DNA of 64,000 bases from Paracoccus tegillarcae (GCF_002847305.1 NZ_CP025408.1:1385001-1449000); one strand, 5' to 3'; shown: positions 36,849 through 46,511, counted from the first letter of the stretch. Notes: generated by a model from the letters alone, not told the origin. Translations and numbers: made by a program.

Positions 36849-37550
36849 TTACCGACCGGTCGCACCCAGCACCACGCCAATCGTTTGCGCCAGGATCGCC
36901 AAATCGCCGACCAACCCGAAATTGCGCGCGTAAGTCTGATCCAGCTGCACACGCTCATCGTAGGTTACATCGTTGCGACCGCTGACTTGCCATTTGCCGG
37001 TCAGTCCGGGGCGCATGGCAAGATAGCTTTGACAGGCCTCACCGTATTTCGACAACTCTGAGGCAGTCACTGGACGCGGGCCGACCAGGCTCATCTCGCC
37101 CCGCAAGACGTTCAACAGTTGCGGCAATTCATCCATGCTGCTTCGACGCAGAACATTGCCGAGCCCGGTTACCCGAGGATCGTCAGTCAGCTTTTGGGTC
37201 TCGCGCCATTCCTGACGGGCCTCCACATCCGAGGCCAGCAGCTTTTCCAGCCGTTTGTCGGCATCTGCCGCCATGGTCCGGAACTTGAGGCAGCCGAACT
37301 CTTCCCCGAACTGGCCAATGCGCGTGTGGGTAAACAATGCGCCGCCCGCTTGCGTGAGTTGCAATAGCGAGATGACCAGAATGATCGGTGAGAACACCAC
37401 AAGCAGAATGATGGCGCCCGTGATGTCGAGATAGCGCTTGCCGCGCTTTGCGTAAAAACCGCCGCCTTGCTCGACTGCTGGTGGAGTAGCCGAATCCTGC
37501 GACGGACGAGAGGGGGATTTTTGCGAAGAATCCAGAACGTTATAAATCAT
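36849..37550 (-). CDS. Undecaprenyl-phosphate sugar-1-phosphate transferase (ExoY-like)
   Basis: A 233-residue bacterial sugar transferase that starts repeat-unit synthesis by moving a sugar-1-phosphate from UDP-sugar to undecaprenyl phosphate. It has one membrane-entering helix (about 40-66), then CLKFRTM, the catalytic RRSSMDELPQLLNVLRGEMS, SLVGPRP and AMRPGLTGKWQVSGRN. These are hallmarks of the monotopic phosphoglycosyl transferase superfamily. The first 35 residues are variable and Ser/Pro rich. Its promoter should lie in the large gap upstream. Confidence 0.93.
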   Translation of the reverse strand: MIYNVLDSSQKSPSRPSQDSATPPAVEQGGGFYAKRGKRYLDITGAIILLVVFSPIILVISLLQLTQAGGALFTHTRIGQFGEEFGCLKFRTMAADADKRLEKLLASDVEARQEWRETQKLTDDPRVTGLGNVLRRSSMDELPQLLNVLRGEMSLVGPRPVTASELSKYGEACQSYLAMRPGLTGKWQVSGRNDVTYDERVQLDQTYARNFGLVGDLAILAQTIGVVLGATGR

Positions 37551-38123
37551 GTCTGTAGCTCAATAAAATTGTGTCGTGGGCTTTCTTTAACGCAGATGAA
37601 GTCAACGTGTGAGGGTACCTCGTTTCGAACAGTCGGGGCGAGATATAGTTCATTCGGACTAGCTAGGCCCTACGACATCTCGGCGGTTTTCTGCTTTCAC
37701 CCTAAATTGCACCACCGCCGGAAATGGCAGCGCTGACGGGGGTGCAACCAAGGGTAAATGCCCTTGGGTCGCGGCAGAATAAATAGCTTAATAAATGTGT
37801 ATTTTGTTCAGTCGCTTATGGTCCAGAAAGTCGCATTTTTCTGACAGACGCTATGGTTCCCTATTTTTCCAATCAGTCATAAACGTGCGCGGCTTTTCGC
37901 CGAGCACATTGCCGTGACATGACCTGAACAACCCCTGTTCTATCAATCTTAAATATAGTGTTGCAACTAACCATTCGGTTTAGTTCGAAAAAACCCGGAT
38001 ATTTAGACGTTCAACTTGCGTTCATCCAGGAATTCAGTTGCAAGCGCGGGACGTAAACCGCCGCCTGACACGACTTGACGACTCACCCGTAGGGCGAATG
38101 GAAAACGTACCGGTTCTATTAAT
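37551..38123. other. 573-bp AT-richer intergenic region between divergent polysaccharide operons
   Basis: No credible gene is present here. The region separates the ExoY-type transferase (leftward) from the PIG-L operon (rightward) and must hold both promoters. It has several dyads: CCAAGGG/CCCTTGG at 37748-37767 (6-nt loop), GTGC-CGGC/GCCG-GCAC at 37885-37907 and AACTAACC/GGTTTAGTT at 37965-37985. Such density suggests regulated expression. I could not pick a sigma-70 promoter with confidence. Confidence 0.6.
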
Positions 38124-38798
38124 ATGCTGATTAAACAAAGTTCGATTGAAACCCGCACCGCTCTGACAGTGCTCGCCCATCCCGATGACGCCGAGCTGGC
38201 TTGCTTTGGTCTGTTGGCCAAGCTGCGCAAGAATGGCTGGCGGGTTGTCATATGTATTGTAACGCGCGGCGAGAACGGTGCCGACCCCACGCAATGGGAT
38301 CGCTTGAACGAGGCGCGGGTCGCGGCGGCCCTGATCGACGCCGAGATCGTGGTGGGCGATTTCATAGATGGCTTTGTGCCGCGCACGCGCGAGTTGATTT
38401 CATGGACAGAGGCGATGTTGGTCGACCACCGTCCGGATCTGATCGTGTCTCATCATGTCGGTGAAAGCCGGACCGCGCATCAGGATCATGTTGCCGTCGA
38501 GGCGGCTGTTCAAATCGCCGTGCGGCGGACCGATTGGCTGCCGACATTGCTGCTGGCAGAGGATACAGACCATGATCCCGCCTTTCGGCCGAACTGGTTC
38601 GTCGACATCACCGACGAGTTTGAAACCAAGCTGGCCGCAATCGAAATGCACAGCTCGCAAAGTCAGAAATACTATATGCGATCCGATTACCAAAAACTGC
38701 GCAGCAACCGATGGGCCCTGAACTTCACGGCGCAATCCCATGAGGTCGCGCTGAGCAAATATTACGAAGCCTATTTTCTTGTGCAGCAAGTCAATTGA
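38124..38798 (+). CDS. PIG-L family deacetylase
   Basis: A 224-residue metal-dependent deacetylase with the zinc motif AHPDDAE (18-24) and later His residues in VSHHVGESRTAHQDH. PIG-L/LmbE enzymes remove acetyl groups from N-acetylated sugars. In this context it could deacetylate a lipid-linked or nucleotide-linked amino sugar of the polysaccharide, exposing an amine. It is first in a plus-strand run of tightly spaced genes (16 bp to the next). The start ATG at 38124 lacks a strong Shine-Dalgarno. Confidence 0.88.
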   Translation: MLIKQSSIETRTALTVLAHPDDAELACFGLLAKLRKNGWRVVICIVTRGENGADPTQWDRLNEARVAAALIDAEIVVGDFIDGFVPRTRELISWTEAMLVDHRPDLIVSHHVGESRTAHQDHVAVEAAVQIAVRRTDWLPTLLLAEDTDHDPAFRPNWFVDITDEFETKLAAIEMHSSQSQKYYMRSDYQKLRSNRWALNFTAQSHEVALSKYYEAYFLVQQVN

Positions 38799-38814
38799 TC
38801 AGCGGACGAGTGCA

Positions 38815-39705
38815 ATGACAACGATCACAGCGCCGGATCCAGACGGCATGACCACGACGGACAGCAGGGCCAACGCCCGGCCGATGGTCGATTTCGTCGT
38901 GATCGGCGCAATGCGGGCCGGCACCACGACCCTGCACAACACCCTGTCACGCCACCCTCAGATCAGCATGTCGCGCGACAAGGAGACCGACTTTTTCATT
39001 GCCGAAAAGAACCTGTCGCGCGGCGCTGACTGGTATCGCGGGCAATTCGACCCTCAGCGCCCCCTTTGGGGAGAGGCCAGTCCGAACTACACCAAGGCGC
39101 GTGATTTCGCGGGGGTGCCCGAACGCGTGGCGCAAAGGGCGCCTGACGCGCGGCTTATCTATGTCGTGCGCGACCCGGTTGCGCGCGCGGCATCTCAGTT
39201 CGAGCACAGCTGGACCATGGGCCTGCTGCGGACCCTGCCCGAGGATCTGATCGGCAGCCACGAATATCACAGCCTGATCGACATCAGCAGCTATGCCAAA
39301 CAGCTGGACCTGTGGCACGCGCATTTCCCGAATGATCAGATCCTGGTCGTCGATTTCGACGCATTGCTGGCGGAACCCGACGTTCAGGTGAATCGCATCC
39401 TGGCCCATGTCGGCGCCGAATCGATGCAACTGGACAAGCTTGCCAGCCAAAACTCTGGCCGGCAATTGTCCAAGGTGCCGCTGCCCTTGCTGCGGCTGGC
39501 ACAGGGTCCGATGCGCCCCTTGCTGACGACGGTGCTGGGGCCTCGTATGCGTGACCGGCTGCGCAGGCTGGCAGCCATCGGCCCGCGACGTGTCACCCCA
39601 AGCCTGCCAGAGCCGGTCTTGCAGCACATGCGAGACGATCTGGCCCAAGATACCGCGCGTTTCAGAGAGATGACGGGACTGGAGCTGGCACATTGGTCAG
39701 TCTGA
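38815..39705 (+). CDS. Sulfotransferase family protein (PAPS-dependent)
   Basis: A 296-residue cytosolic sulfotransferase. The 5'-phosphosulfate loop is GAMRAGTTTLHNTL (31-44), and the 3'-phosphate motif is in YVVRDPVARAASQFEHSW. The fold resembles heparan-type sulfotransferases, with carbohydrate as likely acceptor and PAPS as donor. The ATG at 38815 is preceded by GGACGAG. The first ~25 residues are Thr/Asp rich and variable. Its end overlaps the polymerase gene by 13 bp, so sulfation is encoded inside the assembly operon. Confidence 0.88.
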   Translation: MTTITAPDPDGMTTTDSRANARPMVDFVVIGAMRAGTTTLHNTLSRHPQISMSRDKETDFFIAEKNLSRGADWYRGQFDPQRPLWGEASPNYTKARDFAGVPERVAQRAPDARLIYVVRDPVARAASQFEHSWTMGLLRTLPEDLIGSHEYHSLIDISSYAKQLDLWHAHFPNDQILVVDFDALLAEPDVQVNRILAHVGAESMQLDKLASQNSGRQLSKVPLPLLRLAQGPMRPLLTTVLGPRMRDRLRRLAAIGPRRVTPSLPEPVLQHMRDDLAQDTARFREMTGLELAHWSV

Positions 39706-40994
39706 CCGCATATGATCAAGCTGCCGCGCCGCGTCGCGTGGCCCTGGCCCGTGGCGGCCAGCGTGCTGTCTGGCGGCTATACGATACCGGTCTGGCACTG
39801 ATGGTGCTGATCGCCGCTGGCGATCTGCCCAACCGCTGGGGACTGACCTCGGAACTGTGGATGCTGATCTATGGTGCGGCGCTGCTGCGGATCTTGTCGG
39901 TCTGGCCGGCCTATTTCCGGCTGCTGGCGCGCAATTGGACCTATTTGCTGTATCCTGCCGTATGCCTGCTATCGGTGGCCTGGTCGGTGGTGCCAAAAGT
40001 GTCGCTGGTCGGCGGCATCCAGATCAGCATGTCGGTTCTGATCGCCTGCTATCTTGGCTGGCGCTTTGATCCGCGACGCCTGATGATCCTCGCCTTTTCG
40101 ACCCTGTTCTTCGGCAGTGTCCTGTCGATGCTGAATTACCTCAGCGGCGGGGCCATCTCACAGCCGCTTTACAGCGATGTAGGCGGGTTGCTGGGTATCT
40201 ACACCAACAAGAACATGCTGGGCCATTATGGTGCCATGGCAACGGTGCTGGCACTGACCTTCGTTCTGACGCCGCGCGGACAGATCCCGTCGATCTTGCG
40301 CGCCGCCGCGCTGGTCGCGCTGGTGCTTTGCCCGATTGCGGTGCTGCTGTCGAAATCAATGACGGCGATCTTGCTGTTGCCGATCTATCTGGCACTGACG
40401 CTGCTACTGAACCGGCGCAGACTGGCGGGCTGGCTGCGCCATGGCGCGATTGCGGCACTGGTGCTGGCCGTGGCGCTGGCGCCTGTGCTGATGACACTGG
40501 TGGGCTTTGATCCGATGGCCGAACTGTTCGCCCGCACCGGCAAGGACGCCACTCTGACCGGACGAACCGAGCTGTGGTCGATTGCGGCGGGCGAGATCTC
40601 CAAGGCGCCGCTGACCGGCTATGGTTTTCAGGCCTTCTGGACTGCCGAACGCTTTGAAAGCGTGCGCTTCCTGGTGCTACGCGCCGGCGCCACCGCACCG
40701 ACCTTTCATAACTTCATCGCCGATACCGGCATCGGCACTGGCCTGCTGGGCATCGCGGCAATCTGTACACTGGTCTTGACCAGTCTGCGCCGGGTTCTGC
40801 GCGTCTGGAGGCTGGATGGCTCGCCCTTGGCGATCGGCTGCCTGATCACCGTCTTGATGCCAGTCAACGTTGCACTGGTCGAACCATATCTGTACCGCCA
40901 GCACGAATTTATGATGGCCTGGCTGATCATGATCGGCGTCAGCCTTGGCCGGGCCCGAACCTCACCTGTTTTCATGGATAAATTTTTACGATGA
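39693..40994 (+). CDS. O-antigen ligase/polymerase family protein (ExoQ/Wzy-like)
   Basis: A 433-residue membrane protein with about 10-12 helices. The C-terminal-half motif LTGRTELWSIAAGEI followed by PLTGYGFQAFW is typical of ExoQ and related Wzy polymerases, and YTNKNMLGHYGAM matches the G-NKN-G motif of this group. It should join translocated repeat units in the periplasm. The start is a TTG at 39693 inside the preceding gene, with GGAG about 8 nt upstream. Its stop overlaps the next ATG (ATGA). Confidence 0.87.
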   Translation: MVSLTAYDQAAAPRRVALARGGQRAVWRLYDTGLALMVLIAAGDLPNRWGLTSELWMLIYGAALLRILSVWPAYFRLLARNWTYLLYPAVCLLSVAWSVVPKVSLVGGIQISMSVLIACYLGWRFDPRRLMILAFSTLFFGSVLSMLNYLSGGAISQPLYSDVGGLLGIYTNKNMLGHYGAMATVLALTFVLTPRGQIPSILRAAALVALVLCPIAVLLSKSMTAILLLPIYLALTLLLNRRRLAGWLRHGAIAALVLAVALAPVLMTLVGFDPMAELFARTGKDATLTGRTELWSIAAGEISKAPLTGYGFQAFWTAERFESVRFLVLRAGATAPTFHNFIADTGIGTGLLGIAAICTLVLTSLRRVLRVWRLDGSPLAIGCLITVLMPVNVALVEPYLYRQHEFMMAWLIMIGVSLGRARTSPVFMDKFLR

Positions 40995-41848
40995 GAGAGC
41001 TTCCCCCATTTGAACGCTTCAAGCAGCGCTCGCGCCTTTATGCCGGGCGCTCGCTGCGCACCATGTCCGGCCAAAGCCTGCGCCACCCCTGTGTTTTCCT
41101 GCATGTTCCGAAATGCGGGGGCACGTCGGTTTCCGAGGCGCTGTATGCAACCGTTCCACTGCATCGCAAGATCGGCATCCTGGACAGCCCCTCGATCCGT
41201 CGCGCATTGGCCATTCAGAACAGCGGGCAGGATGATCAATCCTATCACGACGAAGGCCCACATGCAGCCGATGTCACCCGCTTTCGCGAATCCATGGTGC
41301 TGATGCACATGGCCCATCAAGCAACCCTGATCCATGGTCATTTCCTGTGGTCGGAAACCGCGTGGCAGCATTTCGGTGACCGCTATCGCTATGTCACGAT
41401 TTTGCGTGATCCGGTTGCGCGGACGATCTCGAACTATCGCATGGACAAGCGCAGCGGCAACTTTACCGGCGACTTCGACGCCTTTCTGGTCAGTCCAGAG
41501 GGGCGCCGAAAGGCATTGCACAAACTGCGTTACTTCAGCGGCATGGCGACCGTGACACCCGAACAAGAGGCCGAGGCACTGACCCTTGCCCGGCGCAATC
41601 TTGGCCGCATGTCCCTTATCGGCTTTCTGGACGACCTGCCGGGATTTGCACGCGATTTTGCGTCGATCTTTGGCGTCCGGCCACGGATACCGCATTACAA
41701 CAAGGCCGAGGACAAGGGCGTGGATCTGACCGATGATCAGATGAAGCGGCTAAGGGCGCTTTGCGCGCCGGATATCGAGTTGTTTGAACTTGCACAAAAG
41801 ATCGCACCCGGGCGGACGGCCGGCGCTGCGTCGGAGAACGCGGCATGA
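40991..41848 (+). CDS. Sulfotransferase family 2-like protein
   Basis: A 285-residue predicted sulfotransferase. The phosphosulfate loop is CVFLHVPKCGGTSVSEALY (34-52), the form HVPKCGGTS being typical of the sulfotransferase family 2/Gal-3-O group. The 3'-PB motif is in VTILRDPVARTISNYRM. Many such proteins act on glycans. It overlaps the polymerase and the ExoP-like gene by 4 bp each, so it is embedded in the operon. There is no signal peptide or TM, which predicts action on cytoplasmic lipid-linked intermediates. Confidence 0.87.
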   Translation: MRELPPFERFKQRSRLYAGRSLRTMSGQSLRHPCVFLHVPKCGGTSVSEALYATVPLHRKIGILDSPSIRRALAIQNSGQDDQSYHDEGPHAADVTRFRESMVLMHMAHQATLIHGHFLWSETAWQHFGDRYRYVTILRDPVARTISNYRMDKRSGNFTGDFDAFLVSPEGRRKALHKLRYFSGMATVTPEQEAEALTLARRNLGRMSLIGFLDDLPGFARDFASIFGVRPRIPHYNKAEDKGVDLTDDQMKRLRALCAPDIELFELAQKIAPGRTAGAASENAA

Positions 41849-44043
41849 CCAATCACGACACGCAATGGCGCCCCCTAAGCGCGCAAGAGGGCGAGCACGT
41901 CCCCGAAGTCGATCTGGCCAGCACCATCCGCGCGCTGCGCGCAGGCCTGGGGCGACAATGGCGGCTGATTGCGGGGCTGACGCTGATCCTGCTGGCGCTG
42001 GCGCTGGTCTATATCGCGCTGGCGACGCCGAAATACACTGCCCGGGCAGAGCTGATCGTGGACCCCCGTATCTCGAACTCTCTCTCCGGCCCCGAGGCCC
42101 CGACGCTGCTGCTGTCAGACGCGCTTGTGGTGGACAGCGAACTCAAGGTCCTCTCCTCACGCGAGGTGACAATGCAGGCCGCCGACAGCCTGGGCCTGTT
42201 CGACGCCGCACCCGAAACCGAAGAGCCGGGCGTGTTCGGCGACGTTCTGCCCCGGCTGCGCGATCTGCTGGGCGTCGAGTCCGAGGCCCTGCCGCCCGAA
42301 GTCGCAGCCAATACCGAGTCGACCCGCCGCGAGGTCATTCGTCGTGACCTGATGCGCGGCTTTGACGTCAATCGCGATGGCGGGACCTATGTGATCGACA
42401 TCGCCTATACCTCGGACGATCCGATTTTTGCGATGAACGCGGTCAACACTCTGATCGACGCCTATTTCCGCGTGTCATCAGATGCATCGCTGTCAGACAC
42501 CCGCCGCATCAGCACCTGGCTGGACCAGCGCGTCGGCGTTCTGGCCGCCGAGGTGCAGACGGCGGATCTGGCGGTGGCGAATTACCGTCGCGAGAACGAT
42601 CTGTTCACCATGCGCGACGATATCCTGCCCTCCGAGGCTGAACTGTCGGACGCGACAGACCGGCTGATCCGCCTGCGCTCTGACCTGATCGAAACGCAGA
42701 CCATGCAAGACAAGATGGAGGGCATCGTCGCCTCGGAAACCGTTGCCGCACTGATGGACGGCACGCTTGGCGGCGACGTGGCCAGCCCGGCCCTGCGCGA
42801 TGTTCAGACCCGCTTTGCCGGTCTGATTTCCGAAGAGCGCGATCTGATTGGACGTTTCGGCGCCAACAGCGATGTCGTCGCGCGCAATCGCGCAGAACAG
42901 GATCAGCTGCGCCAGTTGATGCTGGAAGAGGCCGGTCAGATCGCCCTGCGTCTTGGATCGCAACAAGAGGCGACCCGCCGCGAAATCACCGCGACCGAAG
43001 CGCAGGTCGAAGAACTAAGGGCACGCACCAATATAGACGCCGAGAAATCCATTCGCCTGCGCGAACTGGAACGTGACGCCGACGCCAAGCGCGAGCTTTA
43101 CGGCTCTATGCTGCAAGAGAGGATCTCGGCAACGCAGCGCGAGACCTTTCAGCGCGCGCCCGCCCGCGTGATCGCCCGCGCGGTGCCGCCCGACCAGATT
43201 TCATCGCCCAATGCAAAACGCCTGCTGATCCTGACCGTGTTTGCGGGCGTGATGCTGGGGGGCGCGCTTGGTTTTCTGCGTGAGGTGATGGACAGCAAGC
43301 TGCGTCGCGTCAGCGACCTGCGCGAAGGCTTGGGTTTGCGTTGGCTGGGCCTGCTGCCGCGTCTGCCGGGTGGCGAAAGTCGGCTACGGCGCCCGACGCT
43401 GCTGGTGACACCGCCCACCCGGGGCGAGGCCTCGGCCACCTTGCGCGGGCTGATCTCGGAATTGCAGCAGCGCAAGGCCGATGGCGGCACCGCGCTGATC
43501 ACCGGGATCGGTGCGGTCAGTCCCGGCGCGGGCCGCGCGGCACTGGCCGGTTGGCTATCGCGCGCCATCGCGGACTCGGGCAGCCGCGTCGCCGTGCTGG
43601 ATCTGGACGCACAACGCGCCGGTCTGTCACGGCAGCTGCCGGGTCGTGTGCTGCTGGGCGATCCGTTCCTGCCCGGCACCGTCGATGCGGATCTGGATCG
43701 CATTCGCGACGCATGGCAAGAGGGCGACCCGCTGATCCTGTCGCTGCCAGCAGAGGCCGATATCCTGACCCGCGCCCAGCAACGGGCATTGGGTGATTAT
43801 ATCACCGCGCTGCGGCCCGACCTGGATCACCTGCTGCTGATCCTGCCCCCGCTTGTCGATCGAGCCGAGGCCGACACCGCCGCCGCCCTGGCAGACACCG
43901 CCATACTTGCGCTGCGTTGGGGCGAAACCGGCATCTCACACGCGTCCGAAGCACTGGCCGCCAGCGGGACATTGCGGCACAAATTGCTGGGGGCGGTTTT
44001 CACGACAGATAAGCCAAAGGCCTTTTCCAGGTACAACCGCTAG
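41845..44043 (+). CDS. Polysaccharide co-polymerase, ExoP/Wzc-like with degenerate kinase domain
   Basis: A 732-residue chain-length regulator. TM1 is at about 41-61, then a Wzz periplasmic domain with coiled coils (about 230-440), TM2 at about 461-480 and a cytoplasmic P-loop-fold domain (about 545-720). In active BY-kinases Walker A reads GEGKST/T and Walker A' ends in DADLR. Here the equivalent positions read GIGAVSPGAGRAALA and LDLDAQR, without the Gly-Lys pair, and the C-terminus has one Tyr (SRYNR) rather than a Tyr cluster. It is therefore probably a catalytically dead or ATP-independent version that still sets chain length with the ExoQ-like polymerase. Confidence 0.88.
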   Translation: MTNHDTQWRPLSAQEGEHVPEVDLASTIRALRAGLGRQWRLIAGLTLILLALALVYIALATPKYTARAELIVDPRISNSLSGPEAPTLLLSDALVVDSELKVLSSREVTMQAADSLGLFDAAPETEEPGVFGDVLPRLRDLLGVESEALPPEVAANTESTRREVIRRDLMRGFDVNRDGGTYVIDIAYTSDDPIFAMNAVNTLIDAYFRVSSDASLSDTRRISTWLDQRVGVLAAEVQTADLAVANYRRENDLFTMRDDILPSEAELSDATDRLIRLRSDLIETQTMQDKMEGIVASETVAALMDGTLGGDVASPALRDVQTRFAGLISEERDLIGRFGANSDVVARNRAEQDQLRQLMLEEAGQIALRLGSQQEATRREITATEAQVEELRARTNIDAEKSIRLRELERDADAKRELYGSMLQERISATQRETFQRAPARVIARAVPPDQISSPNAKRLLILTVFAGVMLGGALGFLREVMDSKLRRVSDLREGLGLRWLGLLPRLPGGESRLRRPTLLVTPPTRGEASATLRGLISELQQRKADGGTALITGIGAVSPGAGRAALAGWLSRAIADSGSRVAVLDLDAQRAGLSRQLPGRVLLGDPFLPGTVDADLDRIRDAWQEGDPLILSLPAEADILTRAQQRALGDYITALRPDLDHLLLILPPLVDRAEADTAAALADTAILALRWGETGISHASEALAASGTLRHKLLGAVFTTDKPKAFSRYNR

Positions 44044-44074
44044 GATATAGGCGGCGCAACCACGCCTATATCCT
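44042..44074. terminator. Perfect 12-bp hairpin at the end of the ExoP-like gene
   Basis: AGGATATAGGCG pairs with CGCCTATATCCT around a 9-nt loop, and the stop codon TAG lies at the base of the stem. No T-tract follows on either strand, so classical Rho-independent termination is uncertain; it may cap or stabilise the operon transcript. Confidence 0.5.
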
Positions 44075-44149
44075 CATTCAACCGATCTTTCCGGTTTTGA
44101 ACGGGACGCGCGGGTTGACAGTACCACGTCGTTCGATAAGCACCGACAC

Positions 44150-46474
44150 ATGATTTCTGAGGCCTCGCGGACCCCTACCGATATGAGCACTGCCCTGCAC
44201 CTTACCTCCGACGCTATTCTGCCATCATTGGACCTGCCGGCCAAAAACTGGGACGTCGTCCTGACCTGTTTTGAGCCTCTCATCGCGGTCACCGGTGGCA
44301 TCGGGACCTATCACCGGCTGCTACTGCAGGAACTCGCACAGTCGGGAAAGAAGGTACTGGTACTGACCCGGGGCATGAATGCAGAGCAGGATTTTCTGCC
44401 CGAAATCGAAAAGATCAATGTCGATCTGCTCAAGCCGGCAAAGGCATTCAATTTCGTCGGTCTGGAGCACGAGTTCTTTTCGCTTCAGTGCCATTTTGCG
44501 CTGCGCGCATTGTACCAGACAGGCCATCGGTTTGGTCTTGTCGAATTCTCGGATTACGGCGCGGATGGGTTCTATCCACTGCGCGCGCGCGCGGCGGGCA
44601 TCTACGAGTTTGGCGTCGGTGCTGTCAGGCTGCACTCGCCCAGTGTCATGCTGACCGAGGATAATGGCGGCAACCATTTCAGCCTGAACGACTTCAACAG
44701 GGACCGTATTGACCGTGAAATGAGCGTCTACCAGGACGCCGACGCCATCCTGTTCGGCGGTGACGCCATGCGCGACCGCGTTCTTGAACTGACCGAGCGG
44801 TTCGGACTGGATGTCGCCGACAAGATGGTGAAATGTCCGCATCCCTATCCAAGGCACTTGTTCACAGCGATCGAAGGAGTGTCCGACGATGCGATGGGCG
44901 ATGCGCGGACGACATTGATTAACAAGGTCTGTGAAAAAAGCAGATTTGTGAAGCCGGCCGACCTTCAAACCGCGCGGTTCATCGGCGTTTTTGGCCGCAT
45001 CGAGGACCGCAAGGGTCAATTTCAGATGTTCTGGCAGGCCGTGACGGACGCCGACTTCGTCCGCTTTGTCAAAACCAGTGACTTTCACTTTTTGGTTGCC
45101 GGTCACAATGTGCTGGACCACATCGGCAACTATAGACTGAACGACCTTTACGCGCTGATCCATGAAAAGGGTTTGCAGGGTCGCATCCACTTTACCGGCA
45201 GGCTGGAACAAGACGAGCTAGCCGAATGCTCTCGTGCGGTATCGGGCTATATCTTTCCGTCGATCTTCGAGAACTATCCCAATGCGCTGCTGGAAATCCT
45301 TCCCACCTGCCGGCCGGTCGCGATCTCTGTGCATGGTTGTATGCCAGAGATTACCGAGGGCTTTTCTGACGTCGCGCTGATCGACCCGAAAGAACTGGAG
45401 ACCGAATCGCTGATTGCCTTCATGCAAGGCATACCGGTCGAAGTCGGGCCCCCGGCGGAGGATGAACTGGCCAAACGGATCGCGACATTCGAGCATCGGC
45501 AGGCCGAGATGATGGCCTATTACAAGCAGGATTTCCCGACCCCTGACGTGGACGCGAATGTCGACCTGCCCAGCCTGGGCATCGTGCTGCCGGTCTATCA
45601 GGAGCACCGCTACCTGCATCAGGCCATATCGACCGCGAAAACCGTGCTGGGCGGTGGCGAGAACATCGTCGTGGTCGATGATCATTCTGCGCCTGAAAAC
45701 GCCAGGAAAATCGCGCGGATCACCAATGAACTGGATGTCCAGCTGATCACTCTGCCGGAAAACGCTGGTCCGGCAGTCGCCCGCCTGCATGGGGTGAAGG
45801 CGCTGACCACGGATCTAGTGCAGCTATGCGACGGCGACGATCTGCTGGACCCGCAGGGCATCGCCGCGATCCACTTGATGTTCGCGCGCGATCCCGACCT
45901 GACCATGGCGACCGGCGTGATGTCCTGCTTTCAGGAAGAAAATCACTGCTGGACACCGCGTAACGGCAATATCTGGACCGCAACCGCTGCGAATTTCGGC
46001 CATAGCGGCAGCATGTTCAGACGCGACGCGCTGCTGGCGGCCCTTGGCACGCAGCATGAACGGCTGCCGCTGAACGAAGACTGGTTGATGAATCTGTTGA
46101 TCTTGGTTAAGGGCGGAAAATGCCGGATGACACCCGAGATCACCTATCACTATCGGCGCTATGGTGGTTCGCGCAGCACGCAGAATGCATCGCTGGTTGG
46201 TCGCGTTTCACGCCAGATCAATCGCATCATCAGCGATGAAATGAGCTTCCAGAACCCCGAACAAAAAGCCAGATTGCGCGAAATCTACAAGGGCTATCTC
46301 GGCTCTGTCAGCCGGCCCGGAGCGCCCGGAAGCCACATGTCGGCGCACTCCTTTCCGCTTCGCTATCAGTATCTGGACGCAGTGTTCTTCAAATTGGTAA
46401 AGATCAAAGGGATAGAACCCCTGTTCCTGAAATTGAAGAGACGGCTTGTGCAGCGCAGCAGAGTGAAGACCTAG
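44150..46474 (+). CDS. Two-domain glycosyltransferase (GT4-like fused to GT2-like)
   Basis: A 774-residue protein joining two glycosyltransferases. Residues about 35-460 form a GT-B domain (TGGIGTYHRLLLQELAQSG entry; IGVFGRIEDRKGQ and YIFPSIFENYPNALLEILPTCRP in the donor lobe). Residues about 473-700 form a GT-A GT2 domain (LGIVLPVYQEHRYLHQAI, VVDDHSAPENA, DxD in LCDGDDLLDP, LNEDWLMNLL). It probably adds two consecutive sugars. The start at the ATG 44150 has only a weak Shine-Dalgarno; an in-frame ATG at 44183 is possible. It follows a 12-bp hairpin, so it may be a separate transcript. Confidence 0.87.
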   Translation: MISEASRTPTDMSTALHLTSDAILPSLDLPAKNWDVVLTCFEPLIAVTGGIGTYHRLLLQELAQSGKKVLVLTRGMNAEQDFLPEIEKINVDLLKPAKAFNFVGLEHEFFSLQCHFALRALYQTGHRFGLVEFSDYGADGFYPLRARAAGIYEFGVGAVRLHSPSVMLTEDNGGNHFSLNDFNRDRIDREMSVYQDADAILFGGDAMRDRVLELTERFGLDVADKMVKCPHPYPRHLFTAIEGVSDDAMGDARTTLINKVCEKSRFVKPADLQTARFIGVFGRIEDRKGQFQMFWQAVTDADFVRFVKTSDFHFLVAGHNVLDHIGNYRLNDLYALIHEKGLQGRIHFTGRLEQDELAECSRAVSGYIFPSIFENYPNALLEILPTCRPVAISVHGCMPEITEGFSDVALIDPKELETESLIAFMQGIPVEVGPPAEDELAKRIATFEHRQAEMMAYYKQDFPTPDVDANVDLPSLGIVLPVYQEHRYLHQAISTAKTVLGGGENIVVVDDHSAPENARKIARITNELDVQLITLPENAGPAVARLHGVKALTTDLVQLCDGDDLLDPQGIAAIHLMFARDPDLTMATGVMSCFQEENHCWTPRNGNIWTATAANFGHSGSMFRRDALLAALGTQHERLPLNEDWLMNLLILVKGGKCRMTPEITYHYRRYGGSRSTQNASLVGRVSRQINRIISDEMSFQNPEQKARLREIYKGYLGSVSRPGAPGSHMSAHSFPLRYQYLDAVFFKLVKIKGIEPLFLKLKRRLVQRSRVKT

Positions 46475-46511
46475 GGTCACCGAATCCTCCAACTCAGAGT
46501 AGAAAGCTCAG

